A stretch of 64,000 nt of DNA, from positions 1 to 64,000 of the forward strand of contig CAKUIK010000006.1 in NCBI GenBank assembly GCA_934661005.1, read 5' to 3'. Below are positions 33,908 through 44,185 of this stretch, piece after piece (the stretch's first letter is position 1; every line of letters starts with the position of its first letter). This DNA comes from an uncultured Slackia sp. (GTDB lineage: Bacteria > Actinomycetota > Coriobacteriia > Coriobacteriales > Eggerthellaceae). Position numbers and translations under genes: made by a program. Under the pieces are notes generated by a model, which was given only the letters and a program-made list of their open reading frames with translations, was not told the DNA's origin and ran no database searches.

Positions 33908-34684
33908 TTATTTCTGCTTGGGGGCGTCGCGCTCAATCACGTGCTCGCCCGAGGTCATTTCCTCGCGAGCCCAGTGACCCCAGTGATACAGCGCGTCCGC
34001 CTCGCTCACAGTGCCATCGCCGAACATAAGGCGATAGGTACCACGGTACGGCTGGAAGATGCCGCCACCGAGGAAGATGTGAGCCAGGCCGAACACGGCG
34101 ATCATCAAGAAGCCGAAGTCGTGCAGCCACAAGATGGTGCCGTAGCCCGTGCCGAAATCGAGCACGGTGGAGCCGAGCAGAAGCAGCACGCCCGTGATGC
34201 CCATCTCGGCGCCGAACAGCCACAGCATGCCGTCGGCGAAACGCTGGCCAGACTTCACTTCGCCCTGGTCAGGCATGTGAATCCACTTTGCCATGAACAG
34301 GTAAGGGAAGAACAGCAGCATCCACTTCTTGTCGTCGCTATCCCACGAATGGAACAGGTTCTTGAAGATGTGGGCCACGCCCTTCGGAGCCAAAATGGCC
34401 GAAATAAGAGGCACGCCGACGAAAATCAGGCCCAAAACGCGATGCGACATGCGAATCGCGAACACGGTCTGAGCGCCAGCCGCCTGAGCCAGCGCGGGCA
34501 CGAACACGAACAGGCCGGAAATGCACAGCAAAATGCAGCACACGATGGTCACGCCGTGGGTGATGCGCGCCTGCAAGGAGTGGCGCACGATGCGCTTTTC
34601 CTTGCCGGAGGCCTTACGCTGCTTGAGGAATTCCTCGTTTTTGGCCGCCTCTTCAGCGGACACGACGATGGTTTCGCTACTCAT
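33908..34684 (-). CDS. fdnI: Formate dehydrogenase cytochrome b (gamma) subunit
   Basis: 258 residues, four membrane helices with histidines expected to bind haem ('ARITHGVTIVCC', 'RMSHRVLGLIF', 'ILWLHDFGF', 'FGLAHIFLGGG'). It anchors the enzyme and passes electrons to menaquinone (family knowledge). GGAGG precedes the ATG, which overlaps the 3' end of the iron-sulfur subunit gene by 8 bases. The longer frame upstream runs through the fdnH coding region and is not supported. Confidence 0.9.
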   Translation of the reverse strand: MSSETIVVSAEEAAKNEEFLKQRKASGKEKRIVRHSLQARITHGVTIVCCILLCISGLFVFVPALAQAAGAQTVFAIRMSHRVLGLIFVGVPLISAILAPKGVAHIFKNLFHSWDSDDKKWMLLFFPYLFMAKWIHMPDQGEVKSGQRFADGMLWLFGAEMGITGVLLLLGSTVLDFGTGYGTILWLHDFGFLMIAVFGLAHIFLGGGIFQPYRGTYRLMFGDGTVSEADALYHWGHWAREEMTSGEHVIERDAPKQK

Positions 34685-35627
34685 GGTTCTTGCCTCCCTT
34701 CCCAAACGGCAGGTTCTCGGTGATGTGCTCCACAACCGACTTGGAGTCTTGCGGGTCGCCATGCTGGACAACTTCGCCAGTATCGTAATCGAGGGTGTCC
34801 TGCGTCTCGGGGTTGTAGGCAAGACGACGGCGATCGTAGCCGGCGGCAAGCGCGAACATCGCGCCCAGGCCAACCACGGTAAGGCCGCTGATCGCGCCAG
34901 TGACGGGCTTCATGACCTGCGTCATGGCGACCGTCGCGGGAATGGTCGGGTTCTCGAGCTGGCCATGAGCCTCGTAACCATATTTCAGCACGTGCAGCAC
35001 GTGCGTCTTGTAGTTCTCGTCGTTGCCGGCGACGCATGCGTCGGGATACCCGTGCTCGTGCAGCCATTCGACCTTCTCGTTGGCGATCTTCAGCATTTCG
35101 TCGCGATCGCCGAACTTCAAGGCGTCGGGCTGGCACGTAGCGACGCATGCGGGCTCCATGCCCGCGCCAATGCGGTCGACGCAGCCAGAGCACTTGTTGA
35201 TGATGCTCTTGCCGAACGTGCCGTCGTTGTAGTAGCGCGGCACGTCGAACGGGCATGCGCTCTTGCAATACTGGCAACCGATGCACTTGGAGTCGTCGAC
35301 GGTAACCATGCCCGTCTCTTCGTCCTTGGTAATCGCGCCGCCCGGGCACACCGTTGCGCATGGAGCGTCATCGCAGTGCTGGCAGCTGCGGCGGCCAAAC
35401 GCCCAGCCAATGGGCTTGGTGGAATAAGCCGCCGGAGCCTCGGTCTCGTTGAACGTGATGATCAAACGAGTATCGCCGTTGATGTCAATCGGGTTTTGAT
35501 GCGTGCCCGACCATTTCGCTTCCCCGGCCGCGGGCGAAGGCAGGTCATTCCAGCATTTGCAGGCGACCTGGCATCCCTTGCACGCGGTGCACTTGGAGGA
35601 ATCGAACAGGATTGCTTTTTCTGCCAT
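34677..35627 (-). CDS. fdnH: Formate dehydrogenase iron-sulfur (beta) subunit
   Basis: 316 residues with four 4Fe-4S groups: 'CTACKGCQVACKC', 'CQHCDDAPCATVC', 'CIGCQYCKSAC' and 'CSGCVDRI...CVATC'. A single membrane segment near residues 245-268 ('AISGLTVVGLGAMFALAAG') anchors it. It carries electrons from the catalytic subunit to the cytochrome. Eleven bases after the alpha subunit. It has no Tat signal and is expected to be exported together with the alpha subunit. Confidence 0.93.
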   Translation of the reverse strand: MAEKAILFDSSKCTACKGCQVACKCWNDLPSPAAGEAKWSGTHQNPIDINGDTRLIITFNETEAPAAYSTKPIGWAFGRRSCQHCDDAPCATVCPGGAITKDEETGMVTVDDSKCIGCQYCKSACPFDVPRYYNDGTFGKSIINKCSGCVDRIGAGMEPACVATCQPDALKFGDRDEMLKIANEKVEWLHEHGYPDACVAGNDENYKTHVLHVLKYGYEAHGQLENPTIPATVAMTQVMKPVTGAISGLTVVGLGAMFALAAGYDRRRLAYNPETQDTLDYDTGEVVQHGDPQDSKSVVEHITENLPFGKGGKNHE

Positions 35628-35637
35628 GGCTTCCTCC

Positions 35638-38600
35638 CTATGCCTTCTCGATGTTCACGAGGAACGCTTTGTATTCAGGCGTGAACGAGTTCGGGTCGCC
35701 GACGTTCGGCGTGAGGTCGTTCACAACATCGCCCGTGCCGAACAGATCGGCCCAGCCGAAGTGATGCGTCAGGCCAACCTGATGCTTGAGCTCGCCATTG
35801 ATGGTCATCGGGCGGAAGCGCTTCGTGACAACGGCGGGGACCACAACGGAACCACGGTTGTTGTACACGCGCACCTCGTCGCCGTTCTTGATGCCCTTTT
35901 CCTCGGCAAACTCTTCGCTCATCTCGACGAACTGCGAAGGCATGGACTCGACGAGGGCCGGGCACAGACGCGTCTGGCCGCCGGTCTGCCAATGCTCGGT
36001 CACCGAGTACGTGGTCGCGATGACCGGGTAATCGGCAACGGTGCCCTGCTTGGTCGACTCGTAGTTCACGCCGAACGCACAGGGATTCTGGAACGCGCCA
36101 TTGAACGGGTTGCTGTCGGTCGGCGACTCGAACGGCTCGTAGTGCTCGGGCAGAGGACCGTCGACCATGCCGTAGCTCTCCAGGCGGGCGTTCTGCTCCC
36201 ACAGCATGAAGAACGTCTTGTTGTTCGGCGGAACGGGCACGCCATTTTTCGCGGCGACGAAGTCGGCCTGGTCGACCAACTCCCACTTCTCGCCCGTCCA
36301 CTCCATGAGCTTCTTCTCGGGGTTCCACGGCTTGCCCTGCATGTCGCAGCTGTTGCGGTTGTACAGGATGCGGCGGTTGGAGGGCCAGCTGAACGCCCAA
36401 TTGGAGTTCAGGCCGATGCCCGACGCGTCGTTGGTGTCGCGGCGGCACAGCGGCTGCTCGGCGGCATCGAGCGGGGCGTCGTTGTTGTTCCACATGCCGG
36501 AGTAGATCCACATCGCGCACGCGGTGGAGCCATCGGCGCCGAGCTCCGCGTAACCCTTGAGCAGGTCGGTCTTCGGGCTGTCGGACGTGGTGTTGCACTC
36601 GGTGCCAGCCACACGATAGCCGTTCAGGGCCCACGCCACGGGGCGCGGGTCGATCTTGCCATCGACGTAGTAGTCCCACTTCGTATTCAGAATAGGATCG
36701 GGGTTCGCGCCGCCCTCTTCCTTATACAGGCTGCAAATCTCGTTCCACAGAAGGTCGCACATCTCGTAGTCAGGCTTGGCCTCGTCCCACGGCTCCACGG
36801 CCTGCTGGCGATACTGGATCCAGCGGCCGGAGTTCAAAATGATGCCCGGCTTCTCGTAAATCAACGCGCACGGCAGGTAGTACACCGTGGTGTCGATTTC
36901 CTCGGCGTTCATGTCGGGAGCCTTCCAGAAGCTCGCCGATTCGGTGATGACCTGGTCGGCAACCACGAGCCAGTCGAGATTCGCCATGGAACGGCGCACG
37001 TTGCCGGCGTTGGGCGCGCTGTGGCACGGGTTCATGCCCCAGTTGAAGTAGCCCTTGATGACGCCCTGCTGCATGAGCTCGAACGTGGAAATATGCGTGT
37101 AGTCGACATCGCCCGCCTTCGAGGGAACCTTCGGCCACCAGTCGTAACCGTAGTCGTTGTCCACGGTCGCGGCATCGCCGAACCATTCCTTCAGCGAGGA
37201 AACGATGAACTTCGGCTTGTTGGTGTAGTAGCCGTCAGAATAGGTCTGCGACTCGAGCCACTTGCGCAAGCTCGCGCGGTCGGTGGTGTTTGCCCACTTC
37301 AGGTACGCGGGATGCTCGTTGACCATCATGCCCATGTCGGTCGCGCCCTGAACGTTGGGCTCGCCGCGCAGCGCGTTCACGCCACCGCCGGGGATGCCGA
37401 TGTTGCCAAGCAGAAGCTGCATCACGCACATTGCGCGCGTGTTCTGCGCGCCGTAGGTGTGCTGCGTCTGGCCCAGGGCATAAAGCACCGTGCCGGCACG
37501 GCCGGGCTTGGCGGTGGAGGTATAGGTGGAATAGACCAGCTCGAGGGTCTCTTTGTCCATGCCGCACACGCTGCAGACGGTATCGAGGTCGTAGCGAGAG
37601 TAGTGCTGCTTGAACTGCTGGTATACACACATCGGATCTTGCAGGGTCATGTCGCGCTTGGGATGCTGCAGCGTGGGCGTGGTGAATTCAGGCACGCCTT
37701 CGCCGGAAACCCAGGCATAGTTGCCCGTAGGAGTGGTGTCCCATTCCTCTTCAGATTCGGTCTGATAATGCCAGCTATGGGTGGAATACGTCTGCGTCTT
37801 CTGGTCCCAGCCGCTGAATAGGCCCGTTGCGGGGTCGAATTCATACTCGGGGTCGAGCAGATAGCTTGCATTGGTGTAGTTGAGCAGGTACTCGAAGTTG
37901 TACTCGTCCATGTTGCCCGTTTCCTGGTACTTCGCCAGGTTGGGCTCGATGAGGTGCTCAATGATGTAGTTGTACATGCCGCCGTAGAAGGCGATGTCCG
38001 TGCCGGAGCGAATGGGGCAATAAATGTCCGCCTGCTCGGCAGTGCGAGTGTAGCGCGGGTCGACAACGATCCACTTGGCGCCCTGCTCGTGGGCCTTTTC
38101 AAGCCACAGCGCGCTCACGGGGTGGTTCTCGACGGAGTTCGAGCCGCAATTCAAAATAACGTCGGTGTTTTGGAAGTCACACCAGTGGCTCGTCATGGAG
38201 CCACGACCAAATGATGCTGCCAGACCGGCAACCGTGGGGCCGTGTCAAACACGCGCCTGGTTGTCGATGGCGATAACGCCGAGAGAGCGCATCATCTTCA
38301 AGATGAGATACTCTTCCTCGGAGTTCTGCTGCGAACCGCCGAGCGATGCGATCGCGGTGGTGCGGTTCACGGTAAGCCCGTCGGCGTCTTTCTCTTCGAA
38401 ATTGGCGTCGCGAGTATCTTTCACCTTGCGGGCGATTTCCTTAATGGCATCGTCCCAGCTGATGGATTCCCAATCGGTGGCACCCGGGCGACGAACCAAA
38501 GGCTTGGTCGAGCGCTTGGGGTTTTTCACCACTTCGCGGGTTTCGGGGTCGACGATATTGCGCAGCTGCGCCATCGTCGCGCCCTTCGGGCACAGGCCGC

Positions 38601-38847
38601 CCTTGTTGATAGGATGGTCGGGGTCGCCTTCGAGGTTGACCAGTTCGCCGTCGCGCACCGAGCACAAGCTGCCGCAACCACCAGCGCAGTAGCAGCAAAT
38701 GTTGGTGTACTCATCGGTGCGATCGAGCTTGAAGTTCTGATCGCTTTCAAGGGCGAACGCCTGAGATTTGGAGGTGAGCTCGAATGCCATGGCAGTCGCA
38801 AGCGCGCCGCCGCCGGCCTTCAAAAACCCCCTTCGCGTCATCTCCAT
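35638..38847 (-). CDS. fdnG: Formate dehydrogenase alpha subunit, selenoprotein (in-frame UGA = Sec201)
   Basis: 1069 residues if the in-frame TGA at 38245-38247 is read as selenocysteine. The context 'ARV-U-HGPTVAGLAASFGRG' matches the Sec site of FdnG/FdoG enzymes almost residue for residue. The Tat signal 'MTRRGFLKAGGGALATAMAF' shows export, and 'CCYCAGGCGSLC' starts the 4Fe-4S ligands. The enzyme oxidises formate at a molybdo- or tungstopterin centre outside the membrane. Start chosen at 38847 with AAGGA ahead. A standard gene caller would split this into two pieces of 199 and 852-plus codons. Upstream is a divergent, AT-rich control region shared with selD. Confidence 0.95.
38216..38247 (-). 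promoter_or_regulatory. Sec UGA codon and SECIS hairpin of fdnG
   Basis: TGA at 38247-38245 is followed after 12 bases by the stem GTTGCC (38232-38227) and GGCAGC (38221-38216) around the loop GGTCT. The loop and position copy the E. coli fdhF/fdnG SECIS, where the loop G and U contact SelB. Confidence 0.85.
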
Positions 38848-39506
38848 TGGGTTCTTCCTTTCTCGCACACGCATATCGCCAAACGCAGGCGACATGCGCC
38901 AAACATGGGACGCACTTCGGTTGCGCCCCGCTTTTCGGCAAGCATCCCAACAGCGAGACACCCATTCCCGCCGTCGAATTGCTACCAATGAGGTCAAATT
39001 TCGCACATATATAAGGGAAGGGGTCTCTCATTTCGCACGAGCGGCCGAAAAACCACGGGCGAATGACACGCAATTCACTATTTATTCACTACCATTAAAA
39101 TGTTCCGAATTCCCTCGGAGCCAAAAATGACCCTCCACCAGGCACACTCCTGCGTATTTAAGCAATTTGCGGTCATTTTTTTAGAGTTGCCTAGTGTTTT
39201 GGACGATTATTTGTAGTAGAACTACCACTCACCGACGGCGAACGGTAGTTTTACTGGACAGATTGAAGATTTGCAGATTGGTGCATTGTGGCGCGTTTTC
39301 TTTTGCCAATTATTCACTCACATTTATCGATTCACGTTCTTCCATAGCCCAATGCAATAAATACCCCACCCCGCAAATAGGTTTATCCAGACAGCCTCAT
39401 CCTCTGCCAAAACGCCGAATCAATCGCCATCGCCACGTATAGCAAAGCCCATACGCGAACGGGTGCGCTATGATGGAGCCATTGAAACCATGCGATGGGA
39501 GGCATC
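38848..39506. promoter_or_regulatory. AT-rich divergent control region between fdnG and selD
   Basis: 659 bases without a supported gene; its middle (about 39060-39400) is far richer in A+T than the flanking genes. Two inverted repeats stand out: AAAAATGACC (about 39123) with GGTCATTTTT (about 39172), and GTAGAACTACC (about 39218) with GGTAGTTTTAC (about 39245). A TATGAT at 39469-39474 could be the -10 of selD. The region is probably the regulatory hub for formate dehydrogenase and Sec synthesis. Confidence 0.55.
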
Positions 39507-40565
39507 GTGAACGACAAAGAACGCATTCGTTTAACTGAACTCACTTCGCGCGGCGGTTGAGCAGCGAAGTGGGGTCCGGGAGACCTCGAACGCATTTTGA
39601 AAGACATTTCCATCGCGCAGACGATGCCGCCTGAAGCCATGCTCGGCTTCGACACGGCCGACGATGCCGCCGTGTGGCGAATCGCGCCTAATATCGCGGG
39701 CATTCTGACGATCGACTTCCTTACGCCCATCGTCGACGAGCCGTATGATTTCGGCCGAATCGCCGCGGCGAACGCGCTTTCCGACGTCTTCGCCATGGGA
39801 GGCGTGCCCTGCGTGGCGCTCAACGTGGTCGCCATGGATTCGACCCTGCCCGAATACGTGCCGCGCGATATGCTGCGCGGTGGCCTCGAAAAGGTCATCG
39901 AAGCGGGCGCCGTTATTATGGGCGGCCACTCCATCGATGATGAAGAGCCCAAATACGGCCTGTGCGTCTTCGGCACCGTTGCCCCCGACGCGCTCGTGCG
40001 AAACGAAGGTGCGAAACCGGGCGACGCCCTGTACCTCACCAAGCCCCTCGGCACTGGCATCGCGAGCGCGGGACGCAAGGTCGGCATCTTGGACGACGCC
40101 GCCTTTTCGCCGGTCGTCGAGTCGATGGCCGAGCTCAACCGCGCCGCAGGCGAGGCCATGGTCGCCGCTGGCGTGCACGCCGCAACCGACGTGACCGGAT
40201 TCGGCCTCGCGGGACATTTGCACGAAATGCTTTCTGCAAGCGGATGCGCCGCGAACATCGCTTGGAACAGCGTGCCCACATTCGCGGAAACCGTCGACCT
40301 CGCGCGCCAATGGTGCCGCCCCGCGCGTTCATTTTCGGTGGAAGATTTCGCGCAGCCCTTCTTGCACGTGCCCGACAACCAAATGGGCGAAGACGCCACC
40401 GCGGTGCTGTGTGACCCGCAAACGTCAGGCGGCATGCTGTGCGCCATCCCGGCCGATGCCGCTGCGGCATTCGAGGAAGAATTCCAAGCGCGCTGTGGCC
40501 GCACGCCCGCAAAAATTGGCCGCGTGGTAGAAGGCGAATCGGGCCATATCCACATCGTGGAATAA
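39507..40565 (+). CDS. selD: Selenophosphate synthase, itself a selenoprotein (Sec18)
   Basis: 352 residues from a GTG start preceded by GGGAGG. The in-frame TGA at 39558-39560 falls exactly at the catalytic Cys/Sec position: 'TSRGG-U-AAKWGPGDLE' matches the SelD glycine-rich loop, and Lys follows three residues later as required. 'GFDTADDAAVW' and 'GGHSIDDEEPKYG' are ATP/metal sites. SelD makes selenophosphate from selenide and ATP. A hairpin 10 bases past the TGA is a good SECIS. Reading from the TTG at 39597 would lose the catalytic residue. First gene of selD-selA-selB-selC. Confidence 0.93.
39558..39587 (+). promoter_or_regulatory. Sec UGA codon and SECIS hairpin of selD
   Basis: TGA at 39558-39560; stem GGGGTC (39571-39576) with GACCTC (39582-39587), one G-U pair, loop CGGGA. 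Distance from the UGA agrees with known bacterial SECIS elements, though the loop lacks the GGTCT of fdnG. Confidence 0.65.
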
Positions 40566-40610
40566 TGTTCGCCCATAAGAACTTTATTACGCACGCCACA
40601 AAGGAGAACT

Positions 40611-42062
40611 ATGGCAACCGAACAGAGCCTCAATGAGCGCATGCGCGCATTGCCCAAAGTCGATGAAGTCGTAGGGCTCGTCAATTTGAGCGACGCCGTG
40701 CGCGCGTGCGTCCCCGAAACCGCCGTGACCGATGCCGTGCGTGCGAGCGTACAGGCCATGCGCGAGCGTCTGCTGCGAGGCGAAGACGTGGATATCGCCG
40801 CGAACGCAGCGGCGCGCGAAGCCGAATGCCGCGTATGCGCGCTCGCACGCCCCTCGCTCCGCGCCGTCGTGAACGCCACGGGCGTCATTTTGCATACCAA
40901 CATCGGCCGCAGCCCCTTGGCTCAAGAAGCCCTCGATGCTGTCGTCGACGTTTCGCGCGGCTATTCGACGCTCGAATACAGCGTCGAGAACATGGCGCGC
41001 GGCAGCCGCCACGCCCACATCGAATCGCTCGTATGCGCCCTCACCGGCGCCGAGGCGGCCATGGCCGTCAACAACAACGCGGCGGCCACGCTCATGGTGC
41101 TTTCCGAATTCGCGAAAGGCCACGAAGCGGTGGTGTCGCGCGGCGAGCTCGTGGAAATCGGAGGCTCGTTCCGCATTCCCGAAATCATGGCGACCTCGGG
41201 CGCCAAGATGGTTGAAGTCGGCGCCACCAACAAGACCCACGTCTTCGACTACGAACGCGCCATCACCAGCGACACCGCCATGCTTTTGAAGGTGCATACC
41301 TCGAACTATCGCATTGTCGGCTTTTCGGAAAGCGTAACCGCCCGCGATTTGGTGAGCGTCGCCCGCGCCGAAAACGAACGCCGTGCCGCGACTGGCGCAA
41401 ACGAGCGCGTGATGGTGTATGAAGATTTGGGCTCCGGATCCATTCTGCCGCCCATTTTGAACGTCCCCGACGCTGAGCCCACCGTAGGTCAATCGCTTTC
41501 GGGCGGCTGCGATTTGGTGTCGTTCTCGGGCGACAAGCTGCTCGGCGGACCGCAAGCAGGCATCATCGTGGGCAAGAAGGCCTACATCGACCGCCTGAAG
41601 AAGAACCCGCTCGCGCGCGCCATGCGCCTGGACAAAATGACGCTCGCCGCACTTGAGGCCACGCTGCGTCTCTACCTCGACGGCACAGCCTACGAACGCA
41701 TTCCCACGTTGCGCATGCTCAACGCCACGCCCGGAGAAATGCGCGAAGCGGCCGACGCGCTGGCGGCAGCCATCGAAGAACGCCTTCCGAGCGGCTGCGT
41801 GAGCATCTCGATCGTTGAGGAGTTCGAAAAGGCCGGCGGCGGGTCGCTTCCCACCCTCGACATTCCTGGAGCAGCCGTGCGCATCGATTACCTGCGCGGC
41901 AACGCGAACGATTGCGAACGCGCCATGGGCAATCGCGCGGGCGCACCCGTATTGGCGCGCACCAAGCACGAAGGCACCCTGTTCGACGTGCGATGCCTGC
42001 TGCCCGGCGACGAGCAAACCATCGCCGACGCGCTTGCGGAGTATTTCAAAACGCTGGATTAG
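40611..42062 (+). CDS. selA: L-seryl-tRNA(Sec) selenium transferase
   Basis: 483 residues. A PLP enzyme converting Ser-tRNA(Sec) to Sec-tRNA(Sec) with selenophosphate. 'VNATGVILHTNIGRSPLA' is the N-terminal signature and 'SFSGDKLLGGPQAGIIVG' contains the PLP lysine. Length agrees with the decameric bacterial enzymes. AAAGGAG precedes ATG. It is 45 bases after selD. Confidence 0.97.
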   Translation: MATEQSLNERMRALPKVDEVVGLVNLSDAVRACVPETAVTDAVRASVQAMRERLLRGEDVDIAANAAAREAECRVCALARPSLRAVVNATGVILHTNIGRSPLAQEALDAVVDVSRGYSTLEYSVENMARGSRHAHIESLVCALTGAEAAMAVNNNAAATLMVLSEFAKGHEAVVSRGELVEIGGSFRIPEIMATSGAKMVEVGATNKTHVFDYERAITSDTAMLLKVHTSNYRIVGFSESVTARDLVSVARAENERRAATGANERVMVYEDLGSGSILPPILNVPDAEPTVGQSLSGGCDLVSFSGDKLLGGPQAGIIVGKKAYIDRLKKNPLARAMRLDKMTLAALEATLRLYLDGTAYERIPTLRMLNATPGEMREAADALAAAIEERLPSGCVSISIVEEFEKAGGGSLPTLDIPGAAVRIDYLRGNANDCERAMGNRAGAPVLARTKHEGTLFDVRCLLPGDEQTIADALAEYFKTLD

Positions 42063-42113
42063 GCACTCTTCCAACACCTCTCGCCAAGGCGAGCAAGAGT
42101 ATCTTCAACCTAT

Positions 42114-42229
42114 GCATCGGTGGCGGGAAGGGGCGCCCGTGCTCAAACAGTCCTGAGCTCGCACGAACGCCCCGCTGGGGCGTTCGGCTCGTGCGGAACT
42201 GCGCCGGGACCCCTTCCCGCCACCGATGC
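42114..42229. repeat. Structured intergenic repeat, family 2, copy b
   Basis: A 20-bp perfect outer stem pairs 42114-42133 with 42210-42229. Inside, GCTCGCACGAAC and GTTCGGCTCGTGC, identical to copy a at 11719, flank a 10-bp stem CGAACGCCCC/GGGGCGTTCG. It fills most of the gap between selA and selB, starting 51 bases after the selA stop, the same distance as copy a from its gene. Confidence 0.78.
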
Positions 42230-42259
42230 CGAGCCCTTCACAATTGAAAGAAGGCATCC

Positions 42260-44185
42260 ATGTCTACTCACGAATACAACGAACCCTCGATCGTCATTGG
42301 CACCGCGGGTCACATCGACCACGGCAAATCGACGCTCGTGCAGGCGCTCACCGGCACCGACCCCGATCGTTTGGTCGAGGAAAAACGCCGAGGCATCACC
42401 ATTGAGCTGGGTTTTGCGCGACTCGACCTTCCGGGTGGCACCTCTGTCGGCATCGTCGACGTGCCGGGCCATGAGAAATTCGTGCGCCAAATGATCGCTG
42501 GAGCCACGGGCATCGATGCGGCCATTCTGGTTGTCGCAGCTGACGACGGTATCATGCCGCAGACGCGCGAGCATCTTGCCGTGCTGCGCTTGCTTTCGGT
42601 TCCGCAAATCGTCGTCGCCCTCACCAAATGCGATATGGTCGACGAAGAATGGGTCGAATTCATGGGCGGGGAGATTCATGCGGCGCTCGCCTGCGGCCCC
42701 TACGCCGACGCGGAAATCATTCCCGTTGCCGCACGCGAGGGCCGAGGCCTCGACGAGCTGAAAACCGCGCTCGCGAATATCGTATCGAAGCAGCAGCACG
42801 CCCACCACGAAGGCTTTTTGCGCATGCCCGTCGACCGCTCGTTCACCGTTAAAGGCACGGGCACCGTGGTTACCGGCAGCCTGTGGAGCGGGCGCGTCGC
42901 GCCTGGCGATACCGTGCGCGTGCTGCCAAGCGGCGTAAAAACGCGCGTACGCTCGGTGCAAATTCATGGCGAAAGCGTCGACGCCGCGTTTTCAGGCCAC
43001 CGCGTGGCTATGAATCTTGCCGACGTGAGTCGCGATGACGTACGTCCCGGCGATTTCATCGCAACGCTCGACGCCCCCGATGCAAGCGACCGCTTCGATT
43101 GCGAGCTCACCTATTTCGACTGCGAAAATGCAAGCAGCACGCTCGAATCGGGCGCCACGGTGCGCGTCGCGCACGGCACCAAGGAAGTGTTCGGGCGCGT
43201 GCTGTTCATGGACGGCCATGCCAAACTCAAGCAGAATGAGCAAGCTACGGCGCAAATTCGCCTCGATGAGCCCTTGTGCGTGCTTCGCGGCGACCGGTTC
43301 GTCATTCGCGCCGCAACGCCCGTTCGCGTCATCGGCGGCGGGCGCGTGCTCGCCGGCCACCCGCGCAGACGTTCCATCCTTTCCGAAAGCGACAAAGCGG
43401 TACTTGCCACCCTCGCTTCCGACGACGTGACCGCTGCCGTAAAGGCATACATCGAAGAACCCAATGCCATTCGCACCGTGGCCGACATCGCAGGCGCCCT
43501 CGACGTGAGCGAAGCCGATGCCGCGCGCATCGCCAAAGCCGTCGTCGACAAAAATATCGTCGCCGCAGGTAGCGACGCCGACCCCCTGTTCGCCACCAAA
43601 CAGACCCTGCAACGCGCCGCCTCGAAAATTGCGAGCACACTGCTGAAATTCCATGCGACATCGCCCAATGAACTTGGCATGCCGAAAGCCGCGCTCAACC
43701 ACGCCGCGCTGCCCTCGCTCAACGGCACCCGCTTCGACGCCGCCCTCGCCATCGCTCTGGAAAAGGGCGATGTTGTATCTGTGGATGGCGTTTTGAGCCA
43801 TGCCACCGCAGGGGCCGCCGCGCATGCGCGCGCGCAAGAGCGGGCCGATGCCGCATTCGCGCTTCTTGAGGGCTCGCTTACGCCACCTCTCGCCGATGGC
43901 GTGATCTCGTCGCTCAACTGCACGAAGAGCGAAGCCTACGCCGCGCTCGGCGACCTCGAAGAACAAGGGCGCACCGTGAAAATCGATCGCGACCTCTACT
44001 ACGACGCCGCCGTATTCGACAAGCTTGTCGAAGCCGTGCGAGCCCATATCGAATCACACGGCCCCTCGCTGGCCGCCGATTTGAAAGACGCCATGGGCGT
44101 TTCGCGCAAGTACGCCATTCCTGTGCTCGAGGCGCTCGACGATAGGGGTATTACGAAGCGCAATGGCGACCTGCGAACACTTTAA
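42260..44185 (+). CDS. selB: Selenocysteine-specific elongation factor
   Basis: 641 residues. GTPase motifs 'GTAGHIDHGKSTLV', 'DVPGHEKF' and 'ALTKCDM' (NKxD variant TKCD) are present, followed by EF-Tu-like beta barrels and the C-terminal winged helices that bind the SECIS. GAAAGAAGG precedes ATG. It delivers Sec-tRNA to the UGA codons of fdnG and selD. The C-terminal part is complete. Confidence 0.96.
   Translation: MSTHEYNEPSIVIGTAGHIDHGKSTLVQALTGTDPDRLVEEKRRGITIELGFARLDLPGGTSVGIVDVPGHEKFVRQMIAGATGIDAAILVVAADDGIMPQTREHLAVLRLLSVPQIVVALTKCDMVDEEWVEFMGGEIHAALACGPYADAEIIPVAAREGRGLDELKTALANIVSKQQHAHHEGFLRMPVDRSFTVKGTGTVVTGSLWSGRVAPGDTVRVLPSGVKTRVRSVQIHGESVDAAFSGHRVAMNLADVSRDDVRPGDFIATLDAPDASDRFDCELTYFDCENASSTLESGATVRVAHGTKEVFGRVLFMDGHAKLKQNEQATAQIRLDEPLCVLRGDRFVIRAATPVRVIGGGRVLAGHPRRRSILSESDKAVLATLASDDVTAAVKAYIEEPNAIRTVADIAGALDVSEADAARIAKAVVDKNIVAAGSDADPLFATKQTLQRAASKIASTLLKFHATSPNELGMPKAALNHAALPSLNGTRFDAALAIALEKGDVVSVDGVLSHATAGAAAHARAQERADAAFALLEGSLTPPLADGVISSLNCTKSEAYAALGDLEEQGRTVKIDRDLYYDAAVFDKLVEAVRAHIESHGPSLAADLKDAMGVSRKYAIPVLEALDDRGITKRNGDLRTL

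Noticed and set aside
38245..38247. Stop codon suggesting a broken formate dehydrogenase gene
   Set aside because: The TGA is at the known Sec position with a SECIS after it, and the Sec machinery is encoded next door, so it is not a pseudogene.
39597..40565. Shorter SelD starting at TTG 39597
   Set aside because: It would omit the glycine-rich loop and catalytic Sec; the GTG at 39507 has a strong ribosome site.
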